A stretch of 64,000 nt of DNA from Gonatopus flavifemur (taxonomy: Eukaryota; Arthropoda; Insecta; Hymenoptera; Dryinidae), in contig JAFFJZ010000020.1 of NCBI GenBank assembly GCA_018340375.1, positions 1,364,001 through 1,428,000 on the forward strand, given 5' to 3'. Position numbers and translations under genes: made by a program. The notes under the pieces were generated by a model. It was not told the origin of the DNA, made no database searches, and was given only the letters and a program-made list of their open reading frames with translations. Of the stretch, positions 10,974-22,384 are shown piece by piece; position 1 is the first letter of the stretch; each line of letters opens with the position of its first letter.

Positions 10974-11735
10974 TGTGAAATGAATAACAACTACCAAGTA
11001 CGCTTGGCGATCCAAATGGTATGTGGAAAATTTTCAGGATATTGTAGCTTTGATGTGTCAAAAAAGCGTTCATAGTAGTTTGTGATTTCTAAAAAAACAT
11101 CCTTATGCTGAAAATATATATGAAGGGATATAGAATAGAAATTAGGTTGATCCATTTCACACACTAGAATTCTGAGTTATTCCAAACCAAACGCGTTGAT
11201 CGGTTCAGATATGTTTTGAAATCAACGTCAATGCGGAATACTTGGGGTAGCCAATGATAATTTTGTGGAATCATATTATTCGAGTTTCTGTCTCGATGCC
11301 CTTGAGACATTTTTTGGAATATAATCTACACTGAAAACTCCGGCTATCGGCCACGCCAAGTATCCCGCATTGACGTTGATCTCAAAACATATCTGAACCG
11401 ACCAACAAGTTTGATTTGGAAGAACTCAGAATTCTAGTGTGTGAGATGAATCAACCTTATTCCTGCTCTTCCTTCCTTCATACTTGTTTTCAAGATAAGG
11501 ATGTTTTTTTAAAAATTACAAACTACTATGAATGCATTTTTCATTTGGATCGTCAAATGTACTTGGTAGTTGTTATTCATTTCACACTTTTTTTTGAAAT
11601 AGTATATCTGCCACTTCGAGTAGAATTCTGGACAAAGTGAAGTTTTCGTCCCAAGAAGTTTTTGTCAATTGTCATTGTGAGAGATTGACATTTTTGCATG
11701 GACTTGGCGTTATCTTTCTACTTTTCACGATTTTA

Positions 11736-12059
11736 AGTAGTCGCATATTTGTGCGATGCTCTTGGAATAACTTTCACGTTTGTTGACTGTCAAGAAATCA
11801 TATTCCCATACGAAATTGATTTTCATTCGGATCAAAAATTGAACCGTTGACTTCAAAACTAGTACGAAATCCTTGGAGTATCATGTAAATTTGAGAATCC
11901 TTTGACATTATTTGAGCCAATATTGGAGCACTAATCAATTAGAGTACGATTTAATTTGAAGGAAGATAATCATGAAGTTGAACCAACAACATGATTCATT
12001 GATACAACCAGTTTCATCCGGTTGATACACATCACTGCTAGCTGGAAATTTTCTGTACC
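11736..12059. other. No gene seen
   Basis: No coding region or repeat recognised between the palindromic element and the MITE at 12060. Confidence 0.35.
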
Positions 12060-12260
12060 CATGTAAAAAAATTAAATATAACCATGTCCAAACTAGGCAT
12101 AATACATGTGTGAAAATGGGCTTACAAAAACAACATTAGTTGGAATGACTTATTTGAGAAAAGAATCTATAATGAGTCATTTAGACATGTAGATAATGTT
12201 TGTGAGCTCTTCTCCATCCATGCCTAGTTTAGACATGGTTATATCTAATTTTTTCACATG
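12060..12260. mobile_element. MITE with about 41-bp inverted repeats
   Basis: The left 41 bp (from CATGTAAAAAAATTAAAT through CCAAACTAGGCAT) is nearly a perfect reverse complement of the right 41 bp (from ATGCCTAGTTTAGACATGG through CACATG). The spacer of about 119 bp is non-coding. The target duplication could not be set. Confidence 0.6.
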
Positions 12261-12389
12261 AGTGAAAAACTATTCTGAATTGGAATAGTTTTGAATCAGT
12301 GTTTTGACCTAATGATCCATATTCACTTCATGGTATTTAATAGTTCATGTAGTTTTGAATGAGAAACTGTATCAAAATGATATTTTATA

Positions 12390-12496
12390 CCCTAGTAACA
12401 CACAATCTTCGTCAAACGTTCTGAGAATGTTTGCAGGACGTTTAGATATTCTAGGAACGTTCGGAGAATATTTTACGCATATTGGTGTTACTTGGG
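12390..12496. mobile_element. 107-bp CCC...GGG MITE, copy 1
   Basis: Begins CCCTAGTAACACA, ends TGGTGTTACTTGGG, flanked by TA (12388-12389 and 12497-12498). The interior is rich in GAACGTTC and ACGTT words. A near-identical 107-bp copy lies at 57069-57175, also in TA. It belongs to the same end class as the 10.2-kb element at 43966-54142. Confidence 0.7.
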
Positions 12497-13605
12497 TAAT
12501 AGCGTGAATTAAAAATACAGTTCCATATAAGAGACTGGTATTTTTCATGGTTTTCAATTTTAATTTATGTTATTACAATAAGTTATTATTCCGTCACAGT
12601 TCCATTGTCATTAAGAACTGTATGAAGTAACAAAAATTGTGAAGTGAATATAAGTTTAAAACACTAATTAAAAACTATTCATTTTCTCCAGTAAGTTGTG
12701 ATATTTTCATTATAAAACTAGGTAGTTTTCTATAATCAATTCTGAGCAGAGAATATTGGTTACAGAGGACATCAACAGTGAAACTTCAATCGACATGTTT
12801 TGTTGATAGGATTAGAGATTGCTTGAATATCATTGAAACATTCCTTTGAACAGATCATATTTGATTTATCAAGAGGGTTCGTCAATACAATATTTCAAGT
12901 GTTTTGAAGCATTATTAGGAATATTGTCAACAAATTTGTTCTACATAGAAACATCACAGTACATAATTGCTCAAAAGAGGTTAATAAACTTCAGTTGCCA
13001 TAAAACATAGGGTATGAATCGCCAATGTTACACGATTTGAGAAAATCTTCCATTTCATCGGTACTGGTTTCAATACTATAAATAATTTTTCTTTTTGCTG
13101 AATCCTCTGTTGGACGAGGGACTGTTCCCTGCGAGTCATAAAACTAATGCATTGAACTCATGTCATTTCATTCGATGATTCTCTGCGTTGAAGAATAACT
13201 CTCAATGATTCAGCAGTTGAAATCACTTGCAAGTCAATGCGAGTCATGTGGAAGTTGAGTGACTGCCAAGTGACTCCCACTGACTCTCAAGTGACTCGCA
13301 CTGACTCGCTGGTGATTTCTATGTGACTCCCACCGTTGAATGGTGACTGTCTTTGATTCAGTTCTTTATTCAAAAATGATTGCTCGTGTCGAAATTTATT
13401 GACTCACGAGTGAATAACCCCTTGCTATTAGAAGACGTGCATGCGACTCGTTTTATGGTATGCGACTAATAAAACAGTTGCCACGCATGCGTCAACACTC
13501 AGACCGTCAAGCCCAAATACGTGAACAGTCGCCCCAAACTCATTTTTATTAATTTTATTTTATAGAAGTTTTACGGGAAAATCCCAATACAAAAGAAAAA
13601 TGAAT
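12497..13605. other. Non-coding, with a GTGACTC minisatellite-like patch
   Basis: No gene. From about 13190 to 13400 the sequence repeats loose variants of AAGTGACTCCCACTGACTC, with a related GAGTCATAAAAC/GACTCGTTTTATG pair near 13131 and 13446. The rest shows nothing I can name. Confidence 0.4.
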
Positions 13606-13620
13606 CATAACAACAACAAT
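13606..13620. repeat. LINE target-site duplication, 3' side
   Basis: CATAACAACAACAAT, identical to 17100-17114. The pair brackets the R1-clade LINE and fixes its ends. Confidence 0.85.
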
Positions 13621-13853
13621 TTTTTTTTTTTTTTTTTTTTTTATAGAGGGGGAAATGCTTTATGCACCTTCAGGGAGCTGGTATTATTGCTCCCCGGTGT
13701 GTGGGACTCCTGCTTCGGCTGAAGATGTTGAGCGCCTATCGCAGTTTACCCACTAAAACCCACCTCTTCCCTCCTCGGACCCAGCCCGGAACCGTTTATC
13801 ACATTACTTCGAGCTGGGCCCTTTTTTCCTCGTGGCCGAAAGACCGCCGCCAG

Positions 13854-16800
13854 TTACCCTGCCCTATCCAAGTCCACCTTCTTGAGACGGAGGATGGACT
13901 GTACGAAGGAGTCCACCGCCCGCCAACTCGAATCGTCTCGGAGCATCAGACCCACGATGTTCTCGGGAGTGATGTCTCCGAGCTCCGTTTGTAGCGCCTC
14001 CCGATGTGTCTCCCACCGAGCACACTCGAAAAACGTGTGCTCGGCATGGTCCCTCTTGTCGGGACAGTAGAGGCACTCAGGAGACGCTACTTTCCCCATT
14101 TGGTGCAGGTACTTCCTGAAGTATCCATGACCAGTAAGGAACTGGGTCAGGAAGTACCCCACCTCTCCATGCTCGCGTTCCGTCCACGGTCTAACCAGGG
14201 GAATGAGTCTTGCGGTCCATCTCCCCCTGGTCTCCCTATCCCAGGAGGCCTGCCACGCGAGGAACGTGCGGGTACGTTCCTCGGCCGCCACTGCGCTTCT
14301 TTGCTCTCCAGCCCTGCTTCGCCGGAAGATGTTCTGTCGTTCCCTAGCGAGAAGCGCGACAGAAACGACTCCGGACACAACAAACACCGCAGGACCGGAG
14401 ACCGTGCGATATGCAGACGCGACCCGAAGCGCTCCGAGTCTTTGGACTCGCTCGAGTCGCGCACTGCAGCTCTTTCTCTCCGTGGCATGCCCCCAGATTT
14501 CGGCCCCATATAGGAGGACCGAGTTGACCGTGGACATCAACAACCTACGTCTGCTCGACTTTGGGCCACCGACATTAGCCATGAGCCTGCTAAGAGCTGT
14601 TACCTTCTTAGCAGCTTTGTCGGTAGCCTTCCATATGTGATCCCGGAAGCTAAGCCTCCGGTCCACTGTGAGGCCCAGGTACCGTGCCGCGGGCTTCGAC
14701 TCCACTACTTCCTGCCCCACCCGCAGAGGAAGGACAGCAGGGATTCTCTTCTTTGTGAGAACCACGATCTCTGTCTTGCTGAGAGCCAGAGACAACCCAT
14801 GCTCCGTCATCCAAGCTTCGATGCGTCGCATCGCCTGGTTGAGTACTAGTTGGGCTCGCGCGACGTCGCGGGCCTCTATGAGTAGGCCAACGTCGTCCGC
14901 AAACCCAACCAGCAAGGACTCATCGGGCATCTCCAACCTCAGCAGACCATCGTAAGCGACGTTCCAAAGGTCGGGGCCTAGAATAGACCCCTGCGCCGCC
15001 CCCGACGTGATCGCAGTTCTCTCCCAACCCGCGGTAGTCTCGTAAACGAGAGCACGGCCCTGTAAATAATGGTCCACCATCCTGAGGAGGTACAGAGGCA
15101 CACGGAACGTATGCTCCAATGCACAGAGCATGACGCTCCAGCGTGCGGAGTTGAACGCATTCCTCACGTCCAACGTCACGAGGAAGACCACCCGTCTGGA
15201 ATGACGGTTGTGATCCTCCGCGCGCCGCACGGCCTCCACTACTTCCTGGACCGCATCGAGGGTCGAGCGACCCACACGGAACCCGTACTGCTTCGGCGAC
15301 AGGCCACCTGCCTCATTGATCGCCTGGAGCAGTCTCCCCTTGAGGAGCCTCTCTAATACCTTCCCCGCTGTGTCCAACATGCACAGCGGCCGGTAAGAGG
15401 ACGGCGTTCCTGGATCGCCTTTACCCTTCTCGATGAGAGCAAGGCGAGCGAGCTTCCAGCGCGCGCTGAAGACACCAGCCGTCAGGCATGCGTTATACAT
15501 GTCCAACAGCAAGTGAGGTCGACAGCGCCACACCATTTTCAAAACTTCTCCCGGCACACCGTCCGGACCTGGAGCTTTGTTATTCTTCAGCTGACGTACG
15601 GCGACGCTCAGCTCCCCAATGGTGAAGAGCGGGACGTCGCCCACGTCACCGAAGTCTCGGCTCGGCCGGACTGGGTGTGTCGGGAAAAGCTCCGAAACAA
15701 CCAGCTCCGCGAGGGCTCCGTCCAACGTGACGGTCGATCGCCAGCCTCCCAGTCTCTGAGTCACAATTTTGTAACCCCGACCCCAGGGGTCCGCGTCGAC
15801 AGTCAGCGCCAGCTTTTTCCAACAGGAGTCTTTGCTCCTGTTGATAGCCCTGCGGAGCTGTCTCCTCGCTGCCTTGTGTTCCGCCGACCTGGTCGCCGCT
15901 TCTGGACGATTTCTCGCCCTCTGAGCGGCCCTGCGTAGTCGAAGACACTCCCTGCGCGCATCAGCAATCTCCGGGGTCCACCAGTACACGGGTCGCTTCC
16001 CGTGTCGAGGCCTCCTGCATGGCATGGAGGCATCGCACGCGGAAGCGATCAGGCTCATGGTTGAGTCCACGAGAACATCAACCACTGGAGCCCCACCGGC
16101 GGTCGAAACCTCGGGGGTCACGGCCCCCGAGGATATCACCTGTTCAAACCTCTGAACGTCGACCCGATCGACGTTCCATCTTCTCGGCCGCCGGGGAGGC
16201 ACCCTGCCCTCCCGTGCATCCTCGTGGACCCCAAACTCGATGTACTGATGGTCGCTACCGGTGTAATCCTCGACCACTCTCCAGTTCTGGATTCGGGGCG
16301 TCAGTTCCTCGGAGGCGAGGGAAATATCGGGGATGGTCTCCGAGTATCCTGGGCGACGAAACGTTGAGGTGTTGCCAACGTTTAGGACTACCAAGCCTGT
16401 CCTAGCCGCCATACCCAGAATGTATTTCCCTCTGGAGTTGGTGCATTTCATGCCCCACTCCACCGCCCTCGAGTTGAAGTCCCCAACGACAATCACTTTC
16501 ATGGTTGCGTTGAGGATCGCATCCTCCAGAGCGTCGACCTTCCGTCGCAAGCCAGCCATGCGGTCGTTTGGGGAGAGATAGCAGCTAAAAACAACCATCT
16601 CCCCACAATCAACCCAGACAAAGCCCTCGCCGGCGCCGTGCCTCCGAACAAGCACCTTGCTCCGATTGGTCACCCATATCGCAGCAGTGCCGAGCAGGTC
16701 TCGGTACCAATCCGTTGAGTCATGGTTCCGGTACTGCTCGCTGATCGCCACCAGGTCGGCGTTTCTCTCTCGCACCATTTGGAGCAGGAGATTGTCCGCC

Positions 16801-16970
16801 ACCAGGCTCCCATTTAAGTTTGCCTGGAGGACGTTGAACGCGCTTTCTGCTTCTCCCGCTCCAAGGCCTCCTTGAAGACCACACACTCCCTGGTGCCGGG
16901 AGCGTGGGCCAGTCGAGCAGACGCTATCTCCCTTTCCGCACAGAGCATGCACCTTGGTGTAGCGGTGCAC
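13854..16970 (-). CDS. LINE ORF2: endonuclease-reverse transcriptase (R1 clade)
   Basis: An uninterrupted 1038-codon frame. Residues about 45-245 form an AP-endonuclease-like domain (QANLN at 49, SEQYR at 77, GDFN at 163, SDH at 239) that would nick the target. The reverse transcriptase follows, with APGPDG (466), QYGFR (561), TLDVRNAFN (599), AQGSILGP (659) and the catalytic FADD (690-693). A C-terminal cysteine-histidine motif (CLYC...H...H...C) is the usual R1/R2-type finger. No stops or frameshifts are visible, so this copy is young or recently active. The true start is uncertain: EN homology begins near residue 45, and the first 40 residues overlap ORF1. The many antisense frames here are shadows of this high-GC ORF. 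Confidence 0.92.
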   Translation of the reverse strand: MHRYTKVHALCGKGDSVCSTGPRSRHQGVCGLQGGLGAGEAESAFNVLQANLNGSLVADNLLLQMVRERNADLVAISEQYRNHDSTDWYRDLLGTAAIWVTNRSKVLVRRHGAGEGFVWVDCGEMVVFSCYLSPNDRMAGLRRKVDALEDAILNATMKVIVVGDFNSRAVEWGMKCTNSRGKYILGMAARTGLVVLNVGNTSTFRRPGYSETIPDISLASEELTPRIQNWRVVEDYTGSDHQYIEFGVHEDAREGRVPPRRPRRWNVDRVDVQRFEQVISSGAVTPEVSTAGGAPVVDVLVDSTMSLIASACDASMPCRRPRHGKRPVYWWTPEIADARRECLRLRRAAQRARNRPEAATRSAEHKAARRQLRRAINRSKDSCWKKLALTVDADPWGRGYKIVTQRLGGWRSTVTLDGALAELVVSELFPTHPVRPSRDFGDVGDVPLFTIGELSVAVRQLKNNKAPGPDGVPGEVLKMVWRCRPHLLLDMYNACLTAGVFSARWKLARLALIEKGKGDPGTPSSYRPLCMLDTAGKVLERLLKGRLLQAINEAGGLSPKQYGFRVGRSTLDAVQEVVEAVRRAEDHNRHSRRVVFLVTLDVRNAFNSARWSVMLCALEHTFRVPLYLLRMVDHYLQGRALVYETTAGWERTAITSGAAQGSILGPDLWNVAYDGLLRLEMPDESLLVGFADDVGLLIEARDVARAQLVLNQAMRRIEAWMTEHGLSLALSKTEIVVLTKKRIPAVLPLRVGQEVVESKPAARYLGLTVDRRLSFRDHIWKATDKAAKKVTALSRLMANVGGPKSSRRRLLMSTVNSVLLYGAEIWGHATERKSCSARLERVQRLGALRVASAYRTVSGPAVFVVSGVVSVALLARERQNIFRRSRAGEQRSAVAAEERTRTFLAWQASWDRETRGRWTARLIPLVRPWTEREHGEVGYFLTQFLTGHGYFRKYLHQMGKVASPECLYCPDKRDHAEHTFFECARWETHREALQTELGDITPENIVGLMLRDDSSWRAVDSFVQSILRLKKVDLDRAG

Positions 16971-17099
16971 TCCCGCGCCTTATGTCCCTCTCCCCCACAT
17001 TTGTAACAGAGGGTGGACCTATCGGGAGCAGTGCAGGATCGGGCGAGGTGGCCGTACCCGTTGCATTTGAAGCAACGCTCCACCACCGCCCTCTTTCTG
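16814..17099 (-). CDS. LINE ORF1 (Gag-like) C-terminal remnant with zinc knuckles
   Basis: The open frame runs from the truncated 5' end of the element and stops at 16814. It shows two canonical CCHC knuckles (CFKCNGYGHLARSC and CYKCGGEGHKAREC) and a third, cysteine-containing motif (CMLCAEREI...). In R1-clade elements these knuckles close ORF1 and bind RNA in the ribonucleoprotein. It overlaps the start of ORF2 in another frame, as is usual in the clade. The N-terminal part of ORF1 is missing because of 5' truncation, so the protein could not be made from its own promoter. Confidence 0.85.
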
Positions 17100-17111
17100 C
17101 ATAACAACAAC

Positions 17112-17146
<35 letters not shown>

Positions 17147-17165
17147 TTTTTTTTTTTTTGTTTTT
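17100..17165. repeat. Target duplication, AAT microsatellite and poly(T)
   Basis: The 5'-side target duplication CATAACAACAACAAT (17100-17114) runs into an AAT trinucleotide repeat to about 17144, then a T-rich run (17147-17165). Read on the minus strand this is the poly(A) plus ATT tail of the LINE 3' fragment at 17166-17738. Confidence 0.8.
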
Positions 17166-17738
17166 GTAGAGGGGGAAATGCGTTACGCACCATCAGGGAC
17201 CTGAGTTGCTCCCCGGTGTGTGGGACTCCTGCAGTGGCTGACGATGGTTGCTGCCTATCGCAGTCTACCCACTAAAACCCCCTCTTCACAGGCATTGATT
17301 CCCCCCCGGAACTGTTTATCACATTACTTCGGGGGGGATGCCCTGGCCTACGGGCCGTTTTCACCTGGCCCTTCTGCCTCCTATGGGGCCTCTGTTGTTG
17401 TGAGGCCCTCTCCTTGTCCTGGACTCTGCTCGAGACCCTTCGTCTTTGTCATGAATACATACAAAGGACAGATGGAATACAACAAGGACGTCACAGAACA
17501 CAAAGAAAAGGTGTAGTCAATAATAAAATAGGATAAATACATAAATAAATAAATCTGGTCAGCAAATAAAAACGTTGTAAGGATAAAATCGGTGTATATC
17601 TAAAAAAACAATGTATGAGTAAAAACGATGTATAAATAAAAGCAATGTAAAGATAAAAGTGGTGTATAAATAAATAAAAGCTGTGTATAAATAAAATTGG
17701 TTAAAAGTCTCGACCCTAGCGGTGGTATCACAGGTGAT
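17166..17738 (-). mobile_element. LINE 3' fragment, tandem copy 1
   Basis: The sense strand is minus. The first about 150 bp match the 3' end of the R1-clade element at 13643-13800 (GAGGGGGAAATG, CCCCGGTGTGTGGGACTCCTGC, and the CGCAGT and CCCACTAAAACCC blocks). The remainder is 3' UTR-like and includes a patch of GTATAAATAAAA repeats. It has no coding capacity. A nearly identical copy lies at 17945-18516. Confidence 0.75.
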
Positions 17739-17760
17739 GTCACAGATGGTGGAGTCATGA

Positions 17761-17927
<167 letters not shown>

Positions 17928-17944
17928 TTTTTTTTTTTTTTTTT

Positions 17945-18514
17945 GTAGAGGGGGAAATGCGTTACGCACCATCAGGGACCTGAGTTGCTCCCCGGTGTGT
18001 GGGACTCCTGCAGTGGCTGACGATGGTTGCTGCCTATCGCAGTCTACCCACTAAAACCCCCTCTTCACAGGCATTGATTCCCCCCCGGAACTGTTTATCA
18101 CATTACTTCGGGGGGGATGCCCTGGCCTACGGGCCGTTTTCACCTGGCCCTTCTGCCTCCTATGGGGCCTCTGTTGTTGTGAGGCCCTCTCCTTGTCCTG
18201 GACTCTGCTCGAGACCGTTCGTCTTTGTCATGAATACATACAAAGGACAGATGGAATACAACAAGGACGTCACAGAACACAAAGAAAAGGTGTAGTCAAT
18301 AATAAAATAGGATAAATACATAAATAAATAAATCTGGTCAGCAAATAAAAACGTTGTAAAGATAAAATCGGTGTATAACTAAAAAACAATGTATGAGTAA
18401 AAACGATGTATAAATAAAAGCAATGTAAAGATAAAAGTGGTGTATAAATAAATAAAAGCTGTGTATAAATAAAATTGGTTAAAAGTCTCGACCCTAGCGG
18501 TGGTATCACAGGTG

Positions 18515-18516
<2 letters not shown>
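17945..18516 (-). mobile_element. LINE 3' fragment, tandem copy 2
   Basis: Aligned with 17166-17738 I see only a few substitutions and single-base indels (for example CCCTT/CCGTT near 17438 and 18217). The copies are 779 bp apart. Such similarity, including internal 3' UTR repeats, points to a recent tandem duplication or unequal exchange through the AAT runs, rather than two independent insertions. Confidence 0.8.
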
Positions 18517-18545
<29 letters not shown>

Positions 18546-18564
18546 TAATAATATGGCTGACATG

Positions 18565-21545
18565 TTACTTAAAATAATCAGATGAAAATACATTAAGTGA
18601 GCAACAAAAAAAAAAGAGCATTCCAATCGAATTAAAATTCTGGTAACCATCAGAGTAATGTGCGGCAAATTGCAATTTGAGTTCATTGAAACTAACATCA
18701 CAGCTATCAAACCACATACTATAACCATTTAACATTGAACACATTCTGTGGATCGGAGATCTGAACTCTAGGGACCTAGGAAGAATACCTACTTGAAAAA
18801 TACAATAATTATTTCTCAGTATTCTACCTGGAACGTGAAGTCCAAACAATATCAATAGATCACTGCAATCAATAAGGTTGTTAAGTATCTTATACGAAAA
18901 ACATACATCCACACGCCTGAAGGAAAAATCAAGTGATGGTATCTTAAGTAATTCAGAAATCTGACTATAATCATGGTCATCATAACTCATTGTCCTACCC
19001 ATAGAAAGAGCGACAAAACGGAAAAATATATGATTCAATCTCTCCAACTTGATAAGTTGATAATCCCATATAGGGAACCAAATATTACAACAGTAAGTTG
19101 AAAGGGGATAAATATAACCATAATAGATACGCCTAAACGTGATTACCCTACTAAAACCACGGCAATACCTCCTAAAGTCATTGATTTTCCTCAATACCAT
19201 CGTATAAGTATGGTCAATGTGGTAATTAAATACTAAGTTACAATCAAAGTAAACTTCCAGATCCCTTATAAGCTCAACCTCCTTAATCACGTCACCATTC
19301 AGATGATATTCACAATCAACGCCCACATAAGACCCAAAGCGCATGGTAGGACATTCCTCAAAATTAAACCTCAGTCCATTCCCAATAACCCATTCAGCTA
19401 CAGAGTTCAAATCATCTTGTAGCAAAGATTGATCTTTGACATCATGAATAACCTTATATAATTTAAAGTCATCAGCAAATAACAAATATTTACTATGATT
19501 AATTACCTGACCAATATCGTTGATGAACATTGAGAATAATAAAAGACCAAGGTGGGAACTTTGGCCAACACCCGATGTTACAAGAATATGTCTGGATATT
19601 GAAGATTGAAATTTTACTCTTTGCACCCTATCTTTCAACATGGAATATAAAAACTCAATGTTACCGCCAATAATGCCATATCTTTCCAGCTTAAGTAATA
19701 ACAAATTAATATTCACAACATCAAAGGCTTTAGAGGAATCAGTATAAACTGAATGCACAGAACACCTTGAATCAAAAGCAGTGACTATATCATTTAAAAA
19801 TATCCAAAGATTCGTATTAACAGATCTCCCATTCATGAAACCATGTTGCTGTGGAATAATAAACTTCCTAAGATATGGAAATAACTTCCTATATAGATTG
19901 ACATCGAAGATTTCAGCTATTGCAGACGGCTTATTAATAGGTCTATAATTATTGATATCACATTTGTCTCCACTCTCAAATAAGGGCATCACAAAACTCA
20001 ATTTCCATTCGTCGGGATACTTACATAACCTAATGCATTTATTAAATAACAAAGTAAGAATATCAACGAAAGCCAATCTACAAGAATAAACTAATAATGG
20101 ATGAACATTATCCGGACCAGAATCAGTATGCACATTGAGTTCATTCAATGCAATAGTAACATCAGAGCGATTGATAAATATCGATGATAGACAGTCATTT
20201 ACAACAGTATTAAAATAATAACCCTGCAAACTAGAACAACTATATACACCTTCAAATTTGGTCGCAAATAAGCTAACAGCATCATCTACACTGAAAGCTT
20301 CAAATCCATTATAATGAAAGTAAGATGGTAAGGCAGGACGACCATAAAACGATCTAATGAGATTCAAGAACTTCTTAGAGTTGATAAAAATCGAAGCATT
20401 TTCAGACTGATTGACTAGGGCATCATGATCACGCTTGATAAGTCCCTTACATAGGGCTCGCTGGCTCTTAAATAGCATATAAGAATAATTAGATCGACTA
20501 GCCTCAAAATCAATGTGCAGTTTCTTCTTAAGTTTAATCTCCTTGATAAGCTCCCTGGAAAAACCACTTTGGGTATTTATTTATCTTTGATACAAATACC
20601 GGTACATTAGCACTAACTGAACGATTTAAAATATCATAAAACGAGTTAGTAATATGATTAATATCAACACTGGACTCAACAACTTCATACCAATTATAGG
20701 GTAATATTATCGAAGTTAGCTTTAGAATAATCCAAATAACTATTTGCTCCAGTATTGATAGAGTCAGCATATTCAAACGGTATATATACTTACAAACTAT
20801 TATGATACTTATCAATATCAAATATAGATAAATCACTTACATTGCAAAAAGAGTTGACAATATTTAGAAGGACTAAATCAAGTATATTACCTGCATAATT
20901 TCGTTCGTAATTAAATTGCTTAACATTGTATACTTCAATAAAAGAAGATATAGCAGAAGTTGCACAACAAACATCCCTAGAGGGATGATTGCCTATAGCT
21001 ATCGAGAATCCATTAGAATATTCCCACATGAAGCCAGGTAGATTGAAATCACCTAATAATACAAATTCAGTAACTTCATCTCCAAAAACCGAATCAGACA
21101 ATAATTCTTGAAAGGATTCAATACAAGCGTCATAAATCTCGCACTTAGAATTCGGAGGAATATATAATAGGCATAAAATACATTCCACAGTACTAGAATG
21201 AACCTGTACCATTACATACTCAAATAGATCCGATTTAAGGAATAGCTATTTACTAGACAACTTTTTATCTACAGAAAGTAAAACCCCACCACCATTTACT
21301 TTTTCACTAGTTTTTAAACTCCTATCACACCTATATACACAATAGTCATCTAAGCCCAATTCCTCCGTTGAAATATCCTTATTCAGCCAAGTTTCAGTAA
21401 AAGCAAGAACACTAAATTTATCAAAGATTTTAATATCATTTCGGAATTGTAACAACCTACCCTTAATGCTTCTCACATTCTGATGAAAAAATAGATAAAT
21501 CACTCCGAGATAAAATGAGTTTTTTGTAGTATGACTGCTATGGAT
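18565..21545 (-). pseudogene. LINE ORF2: endonuclease-reverse transcriptase, frameshifted
   Basis: Endonuclease pieces lie at about 21545-21246 (HQNVRSI, FTETWL, YRCDR) and 21212-20790 (LLYIPPNS, LLGDFNLPG). A spacer with more shifts (20836-20534) follows. The reverse transcriptase sits in one 637-codon frame, 20478-18565, with FVMPLFESGD and INNYRPI (162-182), AFD (251) and FADD (334-337). Conserved positions have decayed: the usual GVPQGSHLGPLLF motif reads GVGQSSHLGLLLF and DFSKAFD reads TDSSKAFD. It is therefore an old, dead copy even where the frame is open. Confidence 0.85.
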
Positions 21546-22384
21546 ATAAGGAACTCCTTGACGATATCTAATGTGAACATCTGCTTCACCATTTTTCTTT
21601 CTCTCCTTGAGTTCAGCTGAAACTTTTCTAAAATGTTGTTGCTGAATTAGAGTTAGATCCCTTCTAACTACAACATCATCCGGACAGATCTTCTTCTTAT
21701 TAGTCAGCATCCATGTAACTTCCTCGACAGATGTTGATGCGACTTTCAATGGTCTAGTATGACCAACTTTGTACATGCCAATTCTTCTTATGTTATTACC
21801 GCTCATCACAAAAGGAGACGAAGAAACCCAATCAGACACAGTCGCAATATCATTTTCATGAATATTGTTACCATCCGGCAAATTGAAAATAATAATATTT
21901 TTCTCCTTTTCCTTCCTCTGATTCATCTCAGAAATCATCTCCTCAAGTTGCTGTGGCTATCAGATGCTACATCTGAATTTTTCTCCAAAGAAGACACTCT
22001 AAGAATGAGGTTTTCTATATTATCCTCATTAGAAGACACTCGTTTAATAACATTATCCATCGCCCGTGATAATGATTCGATGCTATGAGATAAATCAGCA
22101 TGCATAGTTGTCACCGAATGCTGCAACTCATCAATCTTATCCAGTTTACCCAAAATAGCCTGGATACTGTCTTCGATGGCATTACCAGCACCACCAGGCA
22201 ACAATCCTTGATCAGAGTTACTTCTTGAAGAATTTATTCGTCCCAAAAAGATAACAGGGCAACGATATTTCACTACATCATTCTTATCAATGCCTGATCG
22301 TTCAGCGCAAGATAAATGAAAACAAGAATTACAGTTAGAGCATCTAAACGGATCACTCACTGGGCCTTTCTTCACACACATGAA
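21546..22384 (-). pseudogene. LINE ORF1: PHD-like finger, coiled coil and RNA-binding domain, frameshifted
   Basis: The first part (22384-21935) has a PHD-like Cys/His pattern (CFMC, CSNCNSCFHLSC), a Ser/Gly linker and a long heptad region rich in Ile, Leu, Ser and Asn. The first Cys lies just upstream of the first ATG, so the original start was further upstream. A shift near 21936 leads into a second part (ending about 21546) beginning EKNIIIFNLP, typical of the RRM-like domain of LINE ORF1 proteins. ORF1 proteins of this kind coat the element RNA. This copy cannot make the full protein. Confidence 0.75.

Larger units (their letters stand above)
9174..11735. mobile_element. Palindromic element interrupted by two nested elements
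   Basis: Sequence read inward from about 11735 on the minus strand matches 9174-9235, then 10628-10713, then 10974-11270. Shared blocks include ATAACGCCAAGTC, GACAAAAACTTCTTGG and GGCAGATATACTATTTC. The palindrome centre is near 11285. The missing pieces in the left arm are two later insertions (9236-10627 and 10714-10973), so the uninterrupted right arm supplies both empty sites. The outer ends are uncertain by about 10 bp. No transposase is present. Confidence 0.65.
13621..17099 (-). mobile_element. R1-clade non-LTR retrotransposon, 5'-truncated
   Basis: A 3,479-bp element on the minus strand bounded by a perfect 15-bp target duplication. Its 3' tail is the run of T at 13621-13642 (poly(A) on the sense strand). 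The 5' end is cut within ORF1, leaving only the zinc-knuckle end, while ORF2 is full length. It is far more GC-rich than its surroundings. It landed in the AAC/AAT-rich tail of another LINE copy, not in rDNA as the name-giving R1 elements do. Confidence 0.9.
18553..22384 (-). mobile_element. Decayed two-ORF LINE, CR1/Jockey-like
   Basis: Minus strand, 5' near 22384 and 3' near 18553, ending in an ATT-type trinucleotide tail. ORF1 and ORF2 are both present but broken by several frameshifts. The order is zinc finger, coiled coil, nucleic-acid-binding domain, endonuclease, reverse transcriptase. The 5' limit is uncertain. Confidence 0.8.

Noticed and set aside
13621..13660. Long T run as an Rho-independent-like or pol III terminator
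   Set aside because: It is the poly(A) tail of the minus-strand LINE, bounded by its target duplication.
14004..16875. Many plus-strand frames of 60-170 codons
   Set aside because: Antisense shadows of the GC-rich LINE ORF2; no independent motif.
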